From Nitrosomonas sp. Nm132 (GTDB lineage: Bacteria > Pseudomonadota > Gammaproteobacteria > Burkholderiales > Nitrosomonadaceae): a stretch of 64,000 nucleotides of DNA. Every line of letters starts with the position of its first letter. The stretch's first letter is position 1. Below are positions 37,897 through 46,663 of this stretch, one piece after another. The notes under the pieces were generated by a model that did not search any database, was not told the origin of the DNA, and was given only the letters and a program-made list of their open reading frames with translations. The stretch covers positions 114,434-178,433 of the forward strand of contig NZ_FNDH01000002.1 in NCBI RefSeq assembly GCF_900100485.1. Direction: 5' to 3'. A program made the translations under genes and the position numbers.

Positions 37897-39225
37897 CTAC
37901 AGCACATATCGCGCCAGATCCTCACTCTGAGAAAGCTCCTTGAGACGCGTATCGACATACACCGCATCGATGACGATCGATTCACCGCTGCGCTTGGTCG
38001 CGTTGAAAGAAACTTCTTCGAGCAGTTTTTCCATGACAGTATGCAGTCTTCTTGCACCAATGTTTTCAGTTCTTTCATTGACCGAATAGGCAATCTCCGC
38101 CAATCGCTTGATGGCATCCTCCGAGAAGCTCAGCTCGATCCCCTCTGTTTTCAGGAGCGCCTGATATTGCCGTGTCAGACAAGCATCGGTATTGGTAAGA
38201 ATCTGCTCGAAATCGTCTGCACTCAGGCTGCCCAACTCAACCCGGATCGGAAAACGCCCCTGCAGCTCGGGAATCAGATCAGAAGGCTTGGCCAGATGAA
38301 AGGCGCCACTAGCAATAAACAGGATATGATCGGTCTTGATCATGCCATACTTAGTGGAAATCGTGGTACCTTCGACCAGCGGCAATAGATCACGCTGCAC
38401 GCCCTGCCGCGATACATCAGCGCCGGATGTTTCAGAGCGACTGGTAATTTTGTCGATTTCATCAAGAAACACGATACCGTTTTGCTCGACATTCTGCACC
38501 GCGCGCAGCTTGAGCTCCTCGTCATTGATCAATCGTCCTGCCTCCTCCTCGAGCAGAATTTTTTTGGCTTCACGGATCGCGAGTTTGCGTGTTTTCTTCT
38601 TACCTGCCCCCATCGTCTGGAACATGCCCTGAATCTGCGAAGTAAGCTCTTCCATTCCCGGAGGCGCGAAGATCTCCATGCCCGCTTGGGGTGTAGCGAC
38701 CTCAATCTCTATTTCCTTGTCATCCAGCTCGCCTTCACGCAGTTTTTTGCGGAATTTTTGCCGGGTTGCATTGCTTTCTTCGCTCTCTGCCCGGAAATCC
38801 AGATCACGCGCGGGCGGCAACAATACATCGAGAATCCGCTCTTCGGTACGATCTTCCGCAAGTGGACGCATCTTTCTGATTTCCCGTTCGCGCCCCTGTT
38901 TGATGGCGGACTCCACCAGATCACGAATGATGGAATCGACATCGCGCCCAACATAACCCACCTCAGTAAACTTGGTTGCTTCTATCTTGATAAACGGCGC
39001 ATCCGCGAGCTTCGCCAGCCGGCGCGCAATTTCTGTTTTACCTACGCCGGTAGGACCAATCATCAGGATATTCTTGGGCGTGATTTCCTGCCGCAGCGGT
39101 TCAGCCACTTGCTGTCTGCGCCAGCGGTTCCTGAGCGCAATCGCAACGGCGCGCTTCGCGCTAAGCTGACCAATGATGTGTTTATCGAGTTCGTGAACGA
39201 TTTCCTGGGGAGTCATTTGTGACAT
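37897..39225 (-). CDS. hslU: HslU ATPase subunit of the HslVU protease
   Basis: 442 residues. Walker [17 protein letters not shown], Walker [12 protein letters not shown], insertion I-domain (about 110-240) and the C-terminal tail ending LARYVL, which inserts into HslV. Unfolds substrates for HslV. Lies 30 bp after hslV. Confidence 0.97.
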   Translation of the reverse strand: MSQMTPQEIVHELDKHIIGQLSAKRAVAIALRNRWRRQQVAEPLRQEITPKNILMIGPTGVGKTEIARRLAKLADAPFIKIEATKFTEVGYVGRDVDSIIRDLVESAIKQGREREIRKMRPLAEDRTEERILDVLLPPARDLDFRAESEESNATRQKFRKKLREGELDDKEIEIEVATPQAGMEIFAPPGMEELTSQIQGMFQTMGAGKKKTRKLAIREAKKILLEEEAGRLINDEELKLRAVQNVEQNGIVFLDEIDKITSRSETSGADVSRQGVQRDLLPLVEGTTISTKYGMIKTDHILFIASGAFHLAKPSDLIPELQGRFPIRVELGSLSADDFEQILTNTDACLTRQYQALLKTEGIELSFSEDAIKRLAEIAYSVNERTENIGARRLHTVMEKLLEEVSFNATKRSGESIVIDAVYVDTRLKELSQSEDLARYVL

Positions 39226-39255
39226 GGTAATAGCTTCTCGGAGGAATGAATCAAA

Positions 39256-39777
39256 TTAATCGAGGGACTCGATGACGTGAGTCTGATTGGTATAGATACA
39301 GATATCGCCCGCAATGGCGAGTGCTTTGGCAACAATTTCCTTGGCAGGCAGATCAGTATTCTCCAGCAACGCCCTCGCCGCGGCCTGCGCATAGGCGCCA
39401 CCACTGCCAATCGCAGCCAAACTCAATTCTGGCTCAATCACATCACCTGCCCCAGTGATGATCAGCGTGGCTTCACCATCAGCCACCACCAGCATGGCTT
39501 CAAGGCGCCGTAAAATACGGTCGGTCCGCCAATCCTTGGCGAGTTCAACGGCTGATCGCATCAGATGGCCCTGATGTTTTTCCAGCTTGCCCTCAAAACG
39601 CTCAAACAAGGTAAAGGCATCGGCTGTTCCGCCCGCAAACCCCGCTAAAATCTTACCATGGTAAAGCCTGCGCACCTTGCGCGCGCTGGCTTTGGCAACG
39701 ACAGCACCGAGCGTTACCTGCCCATCGCCCCCCAATGCTACTTGCTTGCCTCGTCGTACAGATACTATGGTGGTCAT
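39256..39777 (-). CDS. hslV: HslV peptidase subunit
   Basis: 173 residues. Begins [10 protein letters not shown], so Thr2 becomes the N-terminal nucleophile after Met removal; GGDGQVTLG follows. First gene of the hslVU operon; the proteasome-like double ring works with HslU in cytoplasmic proteolysis. Confidence 0.97.
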   Translation of the reverse strand: MTTIVSVRRGKQVALGGDGQVTLGAVVAKASARKVRRLYHGKILAGFAGGTADAFTLFERFEGKLEKHQGHLMRSAVELAKDWRTDRILRRLEAMLVVADGEATLIITGAGDVIEPELSLAAIGSGGAYAQAAARALLENTDLPAKEIVAKALAIAGDICIYTNQTHVIESLD

Positions 39778-39864
39778 ATCAACTACTCTGCATCTAGAAA
39801 AAAGAGTAATTATAACGCTGATTCAGGAGCGGCACGTAATCGAAATAGGGAAGCGCTGAATAAA

Positions 39865-40503
39865 TCAACTGCGGCTGATGTTGGCATTTAGCCAGGTATC
39901 AATGCGCTGACGTAACACTTCAAGCGTGCAATAACCCTTGCTAAGAAACTGCGGGACAGGCGCATCCTGGGCAAGGATAGCAGGAAAACCCCGCACCCCC
40001 CATCGGATGGCTTGATGAAAATGATCCTGGGTGTGGCGTTTTGCCGCATCCGAGGCAAATACTTGCGAAAATTGCGCGGCAGGCATGCCCAGCTCAGCGA
40101 CAAGTTGAGTCAGCACATCCGGCTGCGTCACGTTGGCCTGCTCAACGTAAAAGGCATGCTGAATAGCGGCAAGCAACGAAAACGTGTGCGCTGAATCAAT
40201 GAGCGAAGCGCTGACTATAGCCCTGCAGGCAGGCTCGGTATCGTAGATGAATCCTTGCGGCAAAGCGCCTGAAAACTTGAATGGCTGCCCGGTCATCCGC
40301 TGCACGTTATGCCAGTGATGCAATATCTCTGCGCGCTTTTCGAGCGCAATTGGCTCTGTTGTACCAGGGCGCAATCCCCCCACGATCAGTCCGATTTTCA
40401 GGCGATCACCATATTCATGCCGGATTGCCTCGATGACAGGCGAGAACCCCCAGCACCAGGAACACATAGGATCGGCAATGTACCACAGCGTGCGTTCATT
40501 CAT
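39865..40503 (-). CDS. DsbA/FrnE-like thioredoxin-fold protein
   Basis: 212 residues from ATG 40503. The redox motif CSWC in IADPMCSWCWGFSP lies at residues about 10-13, with a helical insertion and the cis-Pro strand GVRGFPAIL. No signal peptide, so probably cytoplasmic, as for FrnE and HCCA-isomerase relatives. Thiol-disulfide or dithiol oxidase role; partner unknown. Confidence 0.87.
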   Translation of the reverse strand: MNERTLWYIADPMCSWCWGFSPVIEAIRHEYGDRLKIGLIVGGLRPGTTEPIALEKRAEILHHWHNVQRMTGQPFKFSGALPQGFIYDTEPACRAIVSASLIDSAHTFSLLAAIQHAFYVEQANVTQPDVLTQLVAELGMPAAQFSQVFASDAAKRHTQDHFHQAIRWGVRGFPAILAQDAPVPQFLSKGYCTLEVLRQRIDTWLNANISRS

Positions 40504-40534
40504 GCGGCAAAGCAATAATAAGATAGCTTATAGC

Positions 40535-42349
40535 TTATGCTGCCGGGCGCGATGCACGTTTGCGTTCATGCTCCAGAAGGAAGCGTTTACGTATCCGAAG
40601 ACTTTTGGGCGTAATTTCTACCAGTTCATCATCGGCGATAAATTCTATGGCAGACTCTAGCGTGAGCTGGATGGGCGGTGTCAACGTCACTGCCTCATCA
40701 TGGCCCGATGCACGGACGTTAGTCAATTGCTTGCCTTTGATCGGATTCACGACCAGATCATTATCCCGGCTATGAATGCCAATCACCATACCCTCATAAA
40801 CTGGATCACCCGGGCTGACAAACATGCGCCCACGCTCTTGCAGCTTCCACAGTGCATAGGCCACTGCTTCACCATGCTCGGCAGAAATCAGCACACCATT
40901 TCTGCGCGCTGCGATCTCAGGTCGCATCGGTGCGTATTCATCAAAAACGTGGCTCATCATGCCGGTACCCCGCGTCATGGTCATGAATTCGGATTGAAAA
41001 CCGATCAAGCCGCGTGCAGGAATACGATAATCAAGTCTGACCCGGCCATGCCCATCCGATACCATATCGAGTAAATCACCCCGACGTGCACCCAGCGCTT
41101 CCATCACAGCGCCCTGGTTTTCTTCATCGACATCTATCGTAAGCACCTCAAAGGGCTCGCATTTCTCACCGTCAATTTCACGAATGACGACACGTGGACG
41201 CGAAACAGCCAGTTCATAGCCTTCACGCCGCATATTCTCCAGCAATATGGTCAAATGCAATTCACCCCGTCCAGAAACCAGGAACGAATCGGTCTCGCCT
41301 GTTTCTTCCAGCTTGAGCGCCACATTGGTCAGCAGTTCTTTTTCCAATCGTTCGCGCAACTGTCGACTGGTGACAAATTTTCCTTCTTTACCTGCGAATG
41401 GCGAGGTATTGACCTGGAAATTCATGGACAGTGTCGGCTCATCCACTATTGGCATTGGCAATGCCTCAGGATGATCGATATCGGCCAGCGTCGTACCGAT
41501 ACTGAGTATTTCAATGCCATTCACCAGGACGATATCCCCCGCCAATGCTTCACTCAGTGGCACACGCTCAAGACCACGGAAACCGAATACCTGATTGACG
41601 CGCGCTTTTTTGGGTGTTTGATCCCCGGTCATGACCATCACATCCTGGGCAGGCTTGAGACGGCCGCGCGCGATCCGCCCCACACCAATCCGGCCCACAA
41701 AACTCGAATAGTCAAGCGCGCTGATTTGTAATTGCAAAGGCTCGTCAGGGTTACCCGTTGGCTGAGGCACATGCTTGAGGATGGTGTCGAAAAGCGGACG
41801 CATATCGGTGCTGGTTTGTTTCGGATCCAGCGTGGCATAACCATTGAGCGCGGACGCATACACCACCGGAAAATCCAGTTGCGCTTCCGTTGCATTCAAT
41901 TTATCGAATAGGTCGAAGGTATGATTGATCACCCAATCCGGACGCGCACCCGGGCGATCAATCTTATTGATGACCACAATGGGCCGCAGCCCCAGCGCCA
42001 ACGCTTTCTTGGTGACAAAACGCGTCTGCGGCATAGGCCCTTCCACAGCATCTACCAGCAACAACACCCCATCCACCATCGATAGCACGCGCTCGACCTC
42101 GCCGCCGAAATCCGCGTGACCGGGTGTATCCACGATATTGATATGCACACCCTCATAATCGACCGCACAATTCTTGGAAAAAATTGTAATACCCCGCTCG
42201 CGTTCGATATCGTTGGAATCCATGACACGTTCGGCGATGGTCTGATGCGCGGCAAACGTTCCTCCCTGATGTAGCAGCTTGTCCACCATTGTGGTCTTGC
42301 CATGATCGACGTGAGCAATAATAGCGATGTTTCGGAGTGGGCGTGACAT
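40535..42349 (-). CDS. typA: Translational GTPase TypA/BipA
   Basis: 604 residues. GTPase motifs [32 protein letters not shown] and [10 protein letters not shown], then EF-G-like domains and the BipA-specific C-terminus. Ribosome-associated factor needed in stress and for 50S assembly. Monocistronic here. Confidence 0.97.
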   Translation of the reverse strand: MSRPLRNIAIIAHVDHGKTTMVDKLLHQGGTFAAHQTIAERVMDSNDIERERGITIFSKNCAVDYEGVHINIVDTPGHADFGGEVERVLSMVDGVLLLVDAVEGPMPQTRFVTKKALALGLRPIVVINKIDRPGARPDWVINHTFDLFDKLNATEAQLDFPVVYASALNGYATLDPKQTSTDMRPLFDTILKHVPQPTGNPDEPLQLQISALDYSSFVGRIGVGRIARGRLKPAQDVMVMTGDQTPKKARVNQVFGFRGLERVPLSEALAGDIVLVNGIEILSIGTTLADIDHPEALPMPIVDEPTLSMNFQVNTSPFAGKEGKFVTSRQLRERLEKELLTNVALKLEETGETDSFLVSGRGELHLTILLENMRREGYELAVSRPRVVIREIDGEKCEPFEVLTIDVDEENQGAVMEALGARRGDLLDMVSDGHGRVRLDYRIPARGLIGFQSEFMTMTRGTGMMSHVFDEYAPMRPEIAARRNGVLISAEHGEAVAYALWKLQERGRMFVSPGDPVYEGMVIGIHSRDNDLVVNPIKGKQLTNVRASGHDEAVTLTPPIQLTLESAIEFIADDELVEITPKSLRIRKRFLLEHERKRASRPAA

Positions 42350-42727
42350 ATAATAAATCCCTAAGAATTAACCTGAAATTGATGCAAAGAAGGGGCAAGA
42401 TTATACCATCGGATCAGTAACATAGCCAGCCAAGGTCTTTCCTTATTCATGCATTGACTCATCCTCCAGCTGTCTTTACCCAAAAGACAAAATGCATCCA
42501 AACTTTGAATATATAGCATAGTTTGAGTCAAAAAAATTATGCTTTACGTGTTTGCACGTATTTTTTTAGTGAGTATATTTCGATAACCTATCGGAGTATC
42601 CAAACTCAAAAAAAGCATTTATATAATCTTTAATCCCCAGCACACGGGTAATGGCCTGATTCAGTGCGATACGCCGCGGGGCCGATAGAATCTCTTACTT
42701 TTCTACACTCATCTTGCGGAGGAGACT
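42350..42727. other. Intergenic, AT-rich, 378 bp
   Basis: Leader of typA at the left and otherwise no recognised gene. The AT-rich stretch 42490-42640 (ATATATAGCA, TTTTTTTAGTG) differs in composition from the core genes and marks the entry to the accessory cluster. Confidence 0.5.
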
Positions 42728-42805
42728 ATGAGCGTCACGATTATTAAGGAGATCAGGAATAACACGCCGTTCTTTTTCTTTACATCCCCCAAGGAACCCG
42801 ACTAA
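42728..42805 (+). CDS. Possible 25-residue peptide
   Basis: ATG 42728 is preceded at 5 bp by a strong GGAGGAG. The frame encodes MSVTIIKEIRNNTPFFFFTS and then PKEPD. It may be a small peptide, a leader, or the start of a gene lost upstream of the MITE at 42839. No family was recognised. Confidence 0.3.
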   Translation: MSVTIIKEIRNNTPFFFFTSPKEPD

Positions 42806-42838
42806 TACAAGCAACCTTCTATTTTCCTCTTTATTTAA

Positions 42839-43000
42839 CCCGAATATTTCATAAATTGGCACGTGTCCTCACTTGTCTTTTGATTAATAAGAAAGATTTT
42901 GCTCAGTCGGGTGTATGAATCACTACACCCCTCCTTCTCAAAACTTCCCTATTAATCAAAATCCTGCGTGATCATCACGCGAATTTATGGAATATTCGGG
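42839..43000 (+). mobile_element. MITE, full-length 162 bp, copy upstream of the sigma-54 regulator
   Basis: Ends CCCGAATATTTCATAAATT and its inverse (one mismatch on the right: TTTATGGAATATTCGGG). Flanked by TTAA at 42835-42838 and 43001-43004. Interior features: ATTAAT-type arms and the hairpin GGGTGTA/TACACCC. Ends 48 bp before the regulator start and may carry its promoter or insulate it. Confidence 0.93.
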
Positions 43001-43048
43001 TTAAGAGTTACTTTTCTATTCGAAAATACTGAGTACTGGAGGTTTGAG

Positions 43049-44431
43049 GTGACTATCAAAATCTGGGTTCGCTGGATGAGTGGATATCAGAAACAAACTG
43101 CTCATGAAATTACTGATCTCTTGATCGAACAGGGTATTCAAATGCAAGACTATGATGATCATCTTTCCCGCAATCCTGGTGTGATTTTTAGTAATGAAGT
43201 CACTCCGAAAATCTGCGAGCAGCTACGCGAATTTAGCCATAATGGTCAGCTACAAGTTCTTGCCTGTTGTGATACGACCATTCCGGGTGATGCAGTCTGG
43301 CAACTATTGGCGGCGGGGGCCTCTGATGTATTGGTGTGTTCGGAATGCAGTACGATCATCCATGAGATCACCTCACGCCTCCGCCGCTGGGTGGCAGTGG
43401 ATCGTATGGTGAATTCACCAGCAGTGCAGAATGTATTAGTAGGAGAAAGCCAGGCTTTAAAGGCGATCCTGCGTCAAGTTGTAGAGGTAGCTCATTTTAC
43501 GGATGCATCGGTTTTGATTCTGGGCGAAAGCGGCACCGGCAAGGAGTTGCTGGCGAATCTCATCCATACCCTGGACCCTCGCCCCGACAAAGGCGACCTC
43601 GTCATTCTGGATTGCACCACTATTGTTTCGGAATTGTCTGGTAGCGAGTTCTTCGGCCATGAGCGTGGCGCATTCACTGGCGCGGCATCTTCGCGTGACG
43701 GCGTGTTCGCACTGGCAAACGGCGGCACGCTGTTTCTTGACGAAGTAGGAGAGCTGCCCCTTACACTGCAAACCCAGTTACTGCGAGTCATTCAAGAAAA
43801 CACCTTCAAGCGCGTCGGCGGCAACGCTTGGCAACGCACTTCATTCCGGCTGGTTTGCGCCACTAATCGCGATCTTTGGGCGCAAGTTCAGCGGAGTGAA
43901 TTCCGCGCGGACCTCTACTACCGCATTGCCAGTAATGTATGTCATTTACCTCCCTTGCGGGAGCGTCCTGAAGACATTCTTCCCTTGGCCAACCACTTCC
44001 TGAAGGTAAACTACCCTGATCAGGACTCACCCAAGTTGGATGCTCCTGTTCAGGAGTACCTGTTGCGCCGTGAATACCCTGGTAATGTACGTGATCTCAA
44101 GCAAGTTATCGCGCGCATGCTATGTCGTCACGCTGGGCAGGGCGCTATCACGGTAGGGTGTATTCCGCCGGATGATCGACCGGTTTGGACAGAGGATTGG
44201 AAGGAGTGGCGTGATACTGGTTTCGAACGTGCAATTCGTATCGCGCTGAGTCGAGGCGTAGGACTCAAAGCCATCAGCCGGAACACTGAAGAGACTGCGT
44301 TCCGCATTGTGTTGGAGCAAGTGAACGGCAATACACAACGGGCGGCCCAACTTTTAGGTGTAACCGATCGTACTGTTCAGAACTGGAAGAAAGATAGATC
44401 CTCAACAAGTAAGACCGAATACCTTTTGTAA
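43049..44431 (+). CDS. Sigma-54-dependent enhancer-binding regulator
   Basis: 460 residues from GTG 43049, chosen because GGAGG (43038-43042) lies just upstream; the frame opens earlier only through the MITE. N-terminal 1-115 is receiver-like in size but lacks a recognisable phospho-acceptor site. The AAA+ domain has Walker A GESGTGKE (159-166), the sigma-54 contact loop GAFTGA (207-212) and Walker B TLFLDEVGEL. The C-terminus has a Fis-type helix-turn-helix (GNTQRAAQLLGVTDRTVQNW). It faces the minus-strand cluster and is the likely activator of the -24/-12 promoter at 54395-54411. Confidence 0.9.
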   Translation: MTIKIWVRWMSGYQKQTAHEITDLLIEQGIQMQDYDDHLSRNPGVIFSNEVTPKICEQLREFSHNGQLQVLACCDTTIPGDAVWQLLAAGASDVLVCSECSTIIHEITSRLRRWVAVDRMVNSPAVQNVLVGESQALKAILRQVVEVAHFTDASVLILGESGTGKELLANLIHTLDPRPDKGDLVILDCTTIVSELSGSEFFGHERGAFTGAASSRDGVFALANGGTLFLDEVGELPLTLQTQLLRVIQENTFKRVGGNAWQRTSFRLVCATNRDLWAQVQRSEFRADLYYRIASNVCHLPPLRERPEDILPLANHFLKVNYPDQDSPKLDAPVQEYLLRREYPGNVRDLKQVIARMLCRHAGQGAITVGCIPPDDRPVWTEDWKEWRDTGFERAIRIALSRGVGLKAISRNTEETAFRIVLEQVNGNTQRAAQLLGVTDRTVQNWKKDRSSTSKTEYLL

Positions 44432-44440
44432 TTGTTTTAG

Positions 44441-44602
44441 CCCGAATATTTCATAAATTCGCGTGATCATCACGCAGGATTTTGATTAATAGGGAAGTTT
44501 TGAGAAGGAGGGGTGTAGTGATTCATACACCCGACTGAGCAAAATCTTTCTTATTAATCAAAAGACAAGTGAGGACACGTGCCAATTTATGAAATATTCG
44601 GG
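44441..44602 (-). mobile_element. MITE, full-length 162 bp, between regulator and amidohydrolase genes
   Basis: Same element as 42839-43000 in opposite orientation, flanked by TTAG at 44437-44440 and 44603-44606. It begins 9 bp after the regulator stop and ends 16 bp before the amidohydrolase stop, so its long dyad could act as a shared terminator for the convergent genes. Confidence 0.93.
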
Positions 44603-44618
44603 TTAGGATCATCAACGA

Positions 44619-45389
44619 CTAGCTTCGCAATCCGCCTGCCAATAACATCGCCTGACGGCGCCCAGCTATGCCGATTAAATTTCGAAAATTTCCTCCCAGA
44701 ATCAGATTCTCCTGAGAAAGCGGCAATCGCAAAGCCTTGATCTTGGCCAGCTCAACGCCCGGGTGCAGCCATGGCCCGTCGGAGCCGAATAGGATCTTGG
44801 CCGCTCCCGCCCGTTTGACGGCTTGTTCCAGCAAATCAAAGCGCCGCACCCCAGAGGTATCAGCGTAAATATTCGGATGGCGAACCAGATGGTCAATCAC
44901 GGCCAACTGGGCACGCCAGTCGTCAGCAAAGCTACCGAGATGCGGGATGATAAAGTTGACGTCTGGATATTCCTGGGCCAGCAATTCACAAACGGATACC
45001 TCCCCTGCCACATCGTACAACACCGGTAAAGCATAAGCCCGGGCAGCCGCACAGATCTCGCGCGTGATGGCGGCATCGTGGCGGTGTACCTTGATGCCAA
45101 CGAAGCCATAACGTTTTACGGCAATCTCAATCAATTTGTGTATGCGTCCTCGATCACGTTCAGCATGCACAAAAGCAAAACCGTAAAATCGACTGGATCC
45201 ACTGGCTACGATACGCGCTACTTCCCGGTTGGCAACGGCATAGTTCGAATGAAAAGCAGAAAACAGCACCGTACGATGAATCCCTGCCGCTGCTGCACGC
45301 TGCAGATAATCTCGCAAGGATGCTCGGGTATCCCACGGCCCAGTTAAGCCATCGCCCATTCCGGCATGGCAGTGGCAATCGATGATCAT
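44619..45389 (-). CDS. Amidohydrolase-family metal-dependent hydrolase
   Basis: 256 residues from ATG 45389, preceded by GGGAGGAAATACC; an ATG 15 bp upstream is in frame but overlaps that RBS. DCHCH at residues 4-8 (HxH metal ligands), GIKVH in the middle, FIIPHLGSF (His) and LFGSDGPW (Asp) define an amidohydrolase-2 (ACMSD/TIM-barrel) enzyme. The substrate is unknown. Starts 22 bp after the calpain-like gene, so the two are probably co-transcribed. Confidence 0.85.
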   Translation of the reverse strand: MIIDCHCHAGMGDGLTGPWDTRASLRDYLQRAAAAGIHRTVLFSAFHSNYAVANREVARIVASGSSRFYGFAFVHAERDRGRIHKLIEIAVKRYGFVGIKVHRHDAAITREICAAARAYALPVLYDVAGEVSVCELLAQEYPDVNFIIPHLGSFADDWRAQLAVIDHLVRHPNIYADTSGVRRFDLLEQAVKRAGAAKILFGSDGPWLHPGVELAKIKALRLPLSQENLILGGNFRNLIGIAGRRQAMLLAGGLRS

Positions 45390-45410
45390 GGTATTTCCTC
45401 CCATTCAACA

Positions 45411-46349
45411 CTAGGCACAATTGCTTGAACTCTGATAAATAGCGTCAAACTCCCTGCCGAGATCAGCCAGCGGAATAGCCTCCGGCGGCGAGCGTCGCAT
45501 GAATTCCTGAACATGAACACCCGCTCTGGACAAATGTGTCACTAGGTAAGTATGTTCACGAATCAGCCGTGATGAAGCAGCATGAGTTGTAGCAATCGTT
45601 GGGCGTTCATGCGTCAAAATCAGTAATGCCTTGAGTCTTCCGCGCGTCAACGGCCTTATGAATCTTTCTTCAGTTATCCAAATTTCTTTTCCTTCAACGT
45701 TCAGGCTTGGCCTTAGGCTGAAGAATATTTCGTTTGTTTCGAATTGAATCTTCGTAAATCGGCCCAGCACATCGAAGAAAAAACGATTGACGGTAAGGGG
45801 TGGATCCATTGCATGCATGTTTAAATTTTCATAACGATTCTTTCCTCGCATCACAACATAGGCTTTCTCAATGTAGCTGGCCCAACCCCCATCAGACGCT
45901 CTGGAAAACGTGAGATTGTGAAGTTCCGGCGCTACCGGGTGCTGCGCATCCTTTGGCCGCGGGAAATGCAGTCGAGGTGAAATGATAATCGTTCTGTTCA
46001 CTCCTCTAAATGTGATGTGGAGCACGCTGGAGCCCGAACCTGGCCGTTTCCCCAGAGTAGCTTTGTAAGGCTGTGTGAGATCATGAAAGATCATGCTTCG
46101 CAGAAACTTGGGGCAAGCCCGGCCAACGGCTGCCAAGATAGCCGGTAGAGGACAATTCGTGAGCCGCTGCTGTCGTAAGGATGCCCAGTCAACAGCGGCC
46201 GGATTCTGAAATGGCGCTAGGCATCTGTGGTAGGGCGCTGCGCAGCGATCAAGCATTACCGTACTATGTTCGGTTTCTGGCTCCCTCAATATCACGGCTA
46301 GATGCACCACCTCGAACAGCTCATTTTCAAAACTGAATGGCGTACTCAT
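45411..46349 (-). CDS. Calpain-like (C2-type) cysteine protease homologue
   Basis: 312 residues. I recognise calpain landmarks: LTNCPLPAILAAVGRACPKF (Cys66 aligned with the catalytic Cys of LGDCWFLAAL-type motifs), GGWASYIEKAYVVMRG (155-169, like WxxLLEKAYAKL), and REHTYLVTHL (His266 in the HAY position). The usual NPWG Asn motif is not evident, so activity is uncertain. No signal peptide. It is separated from the PGB/GIY-YIG gene upstream by the 162-bp MITE. The family call rests on motif spacing alone. Confidence 0.5.
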   Translation of the reverse strand: MSTPFSFENELFEVVHLAVILREPETEHSTVMLDRCAAPYHRCLAPFQNPAAVDWASLRQQRLTNCPLPAILAAVGRACPKFLRSMIFHDLTQPYKATLGKRPGSGSSVLHITFRGVNRTIIISPRLHFPRPKDAQHPVAPELHNLTFSRASDGGWASYIEKAYVVMRGKNRYENLNMHAMDPPLTVNRFFFDVLGRFTKIQFETNEIFFSLRPSLNVEGKEIWITEERFIRPLTRGRLKALLILTHERPTIATTHAASSRLIREHTYLVTHLSRAGVHVQEFMRRSPPEAIPLADLGREFDAIYQSSSNCA

Positions 46350-46432
46350 GAGTGACCTCCTACGCTACTGAGATATATTTATTAAGGCCAGCCAGCGTAA
46401 CTGGATGGAGGTCCGGAGCTTCGGAGAGTTAA

Positions 46433-46594
46433 CCCGAATATTTCATAAATTGGCACGTGCCCTCACTTGTCTTTCGATTAATAAGAAAGATTTTGCTCAG
46501 TCGGGTGTATGAATCACTACACCCCTCCCTCTCAAAACCTCCCTATTAATCAAAATCCTGCGTGATCATCACGCGAATTTATGAAATATTCGGG
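46433..46594 (+). mobile_element. MITE, full-length 162 bp, between the main operon and the calpain-like gene
   Basis: Same element and orientation as 42839-43000, flanked by TTAA at 46429-46432 and 46595-46598. It splits what may once have been a continuous minus-strand operon. Confidence 0.93.
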
Positions 46595-46663
46595 TTAATC
46601 ACTCTGCTTATTCCCTGTCTTTCAATACGGTTCAGCCGGACTTCCATGCGCCTTCTTTTTGCT

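Noticed and set aside
42855..42880. TGGCACGTGTCCTCAC inside the MITEs as a sigma-54 promoter
   Set aside because: The -24-like half is present but the -12 TTGC element is missing.
42968..43048. Upstream start of the sigma-54 regulator giving MIITRIYGIFGL
   Set aside because: This string is encoded by the MITE end and recurs as MIITRIYEIFGL at 46562; the GTG at 43049 has a proper RBS.
42839..44602. Sigma-54 regulator as a composite transposon between inverted MITEs
   Set aside because: Each MITE has its own distinct 4-bp duplication (TTAA and TTAG), so they inserted independently.
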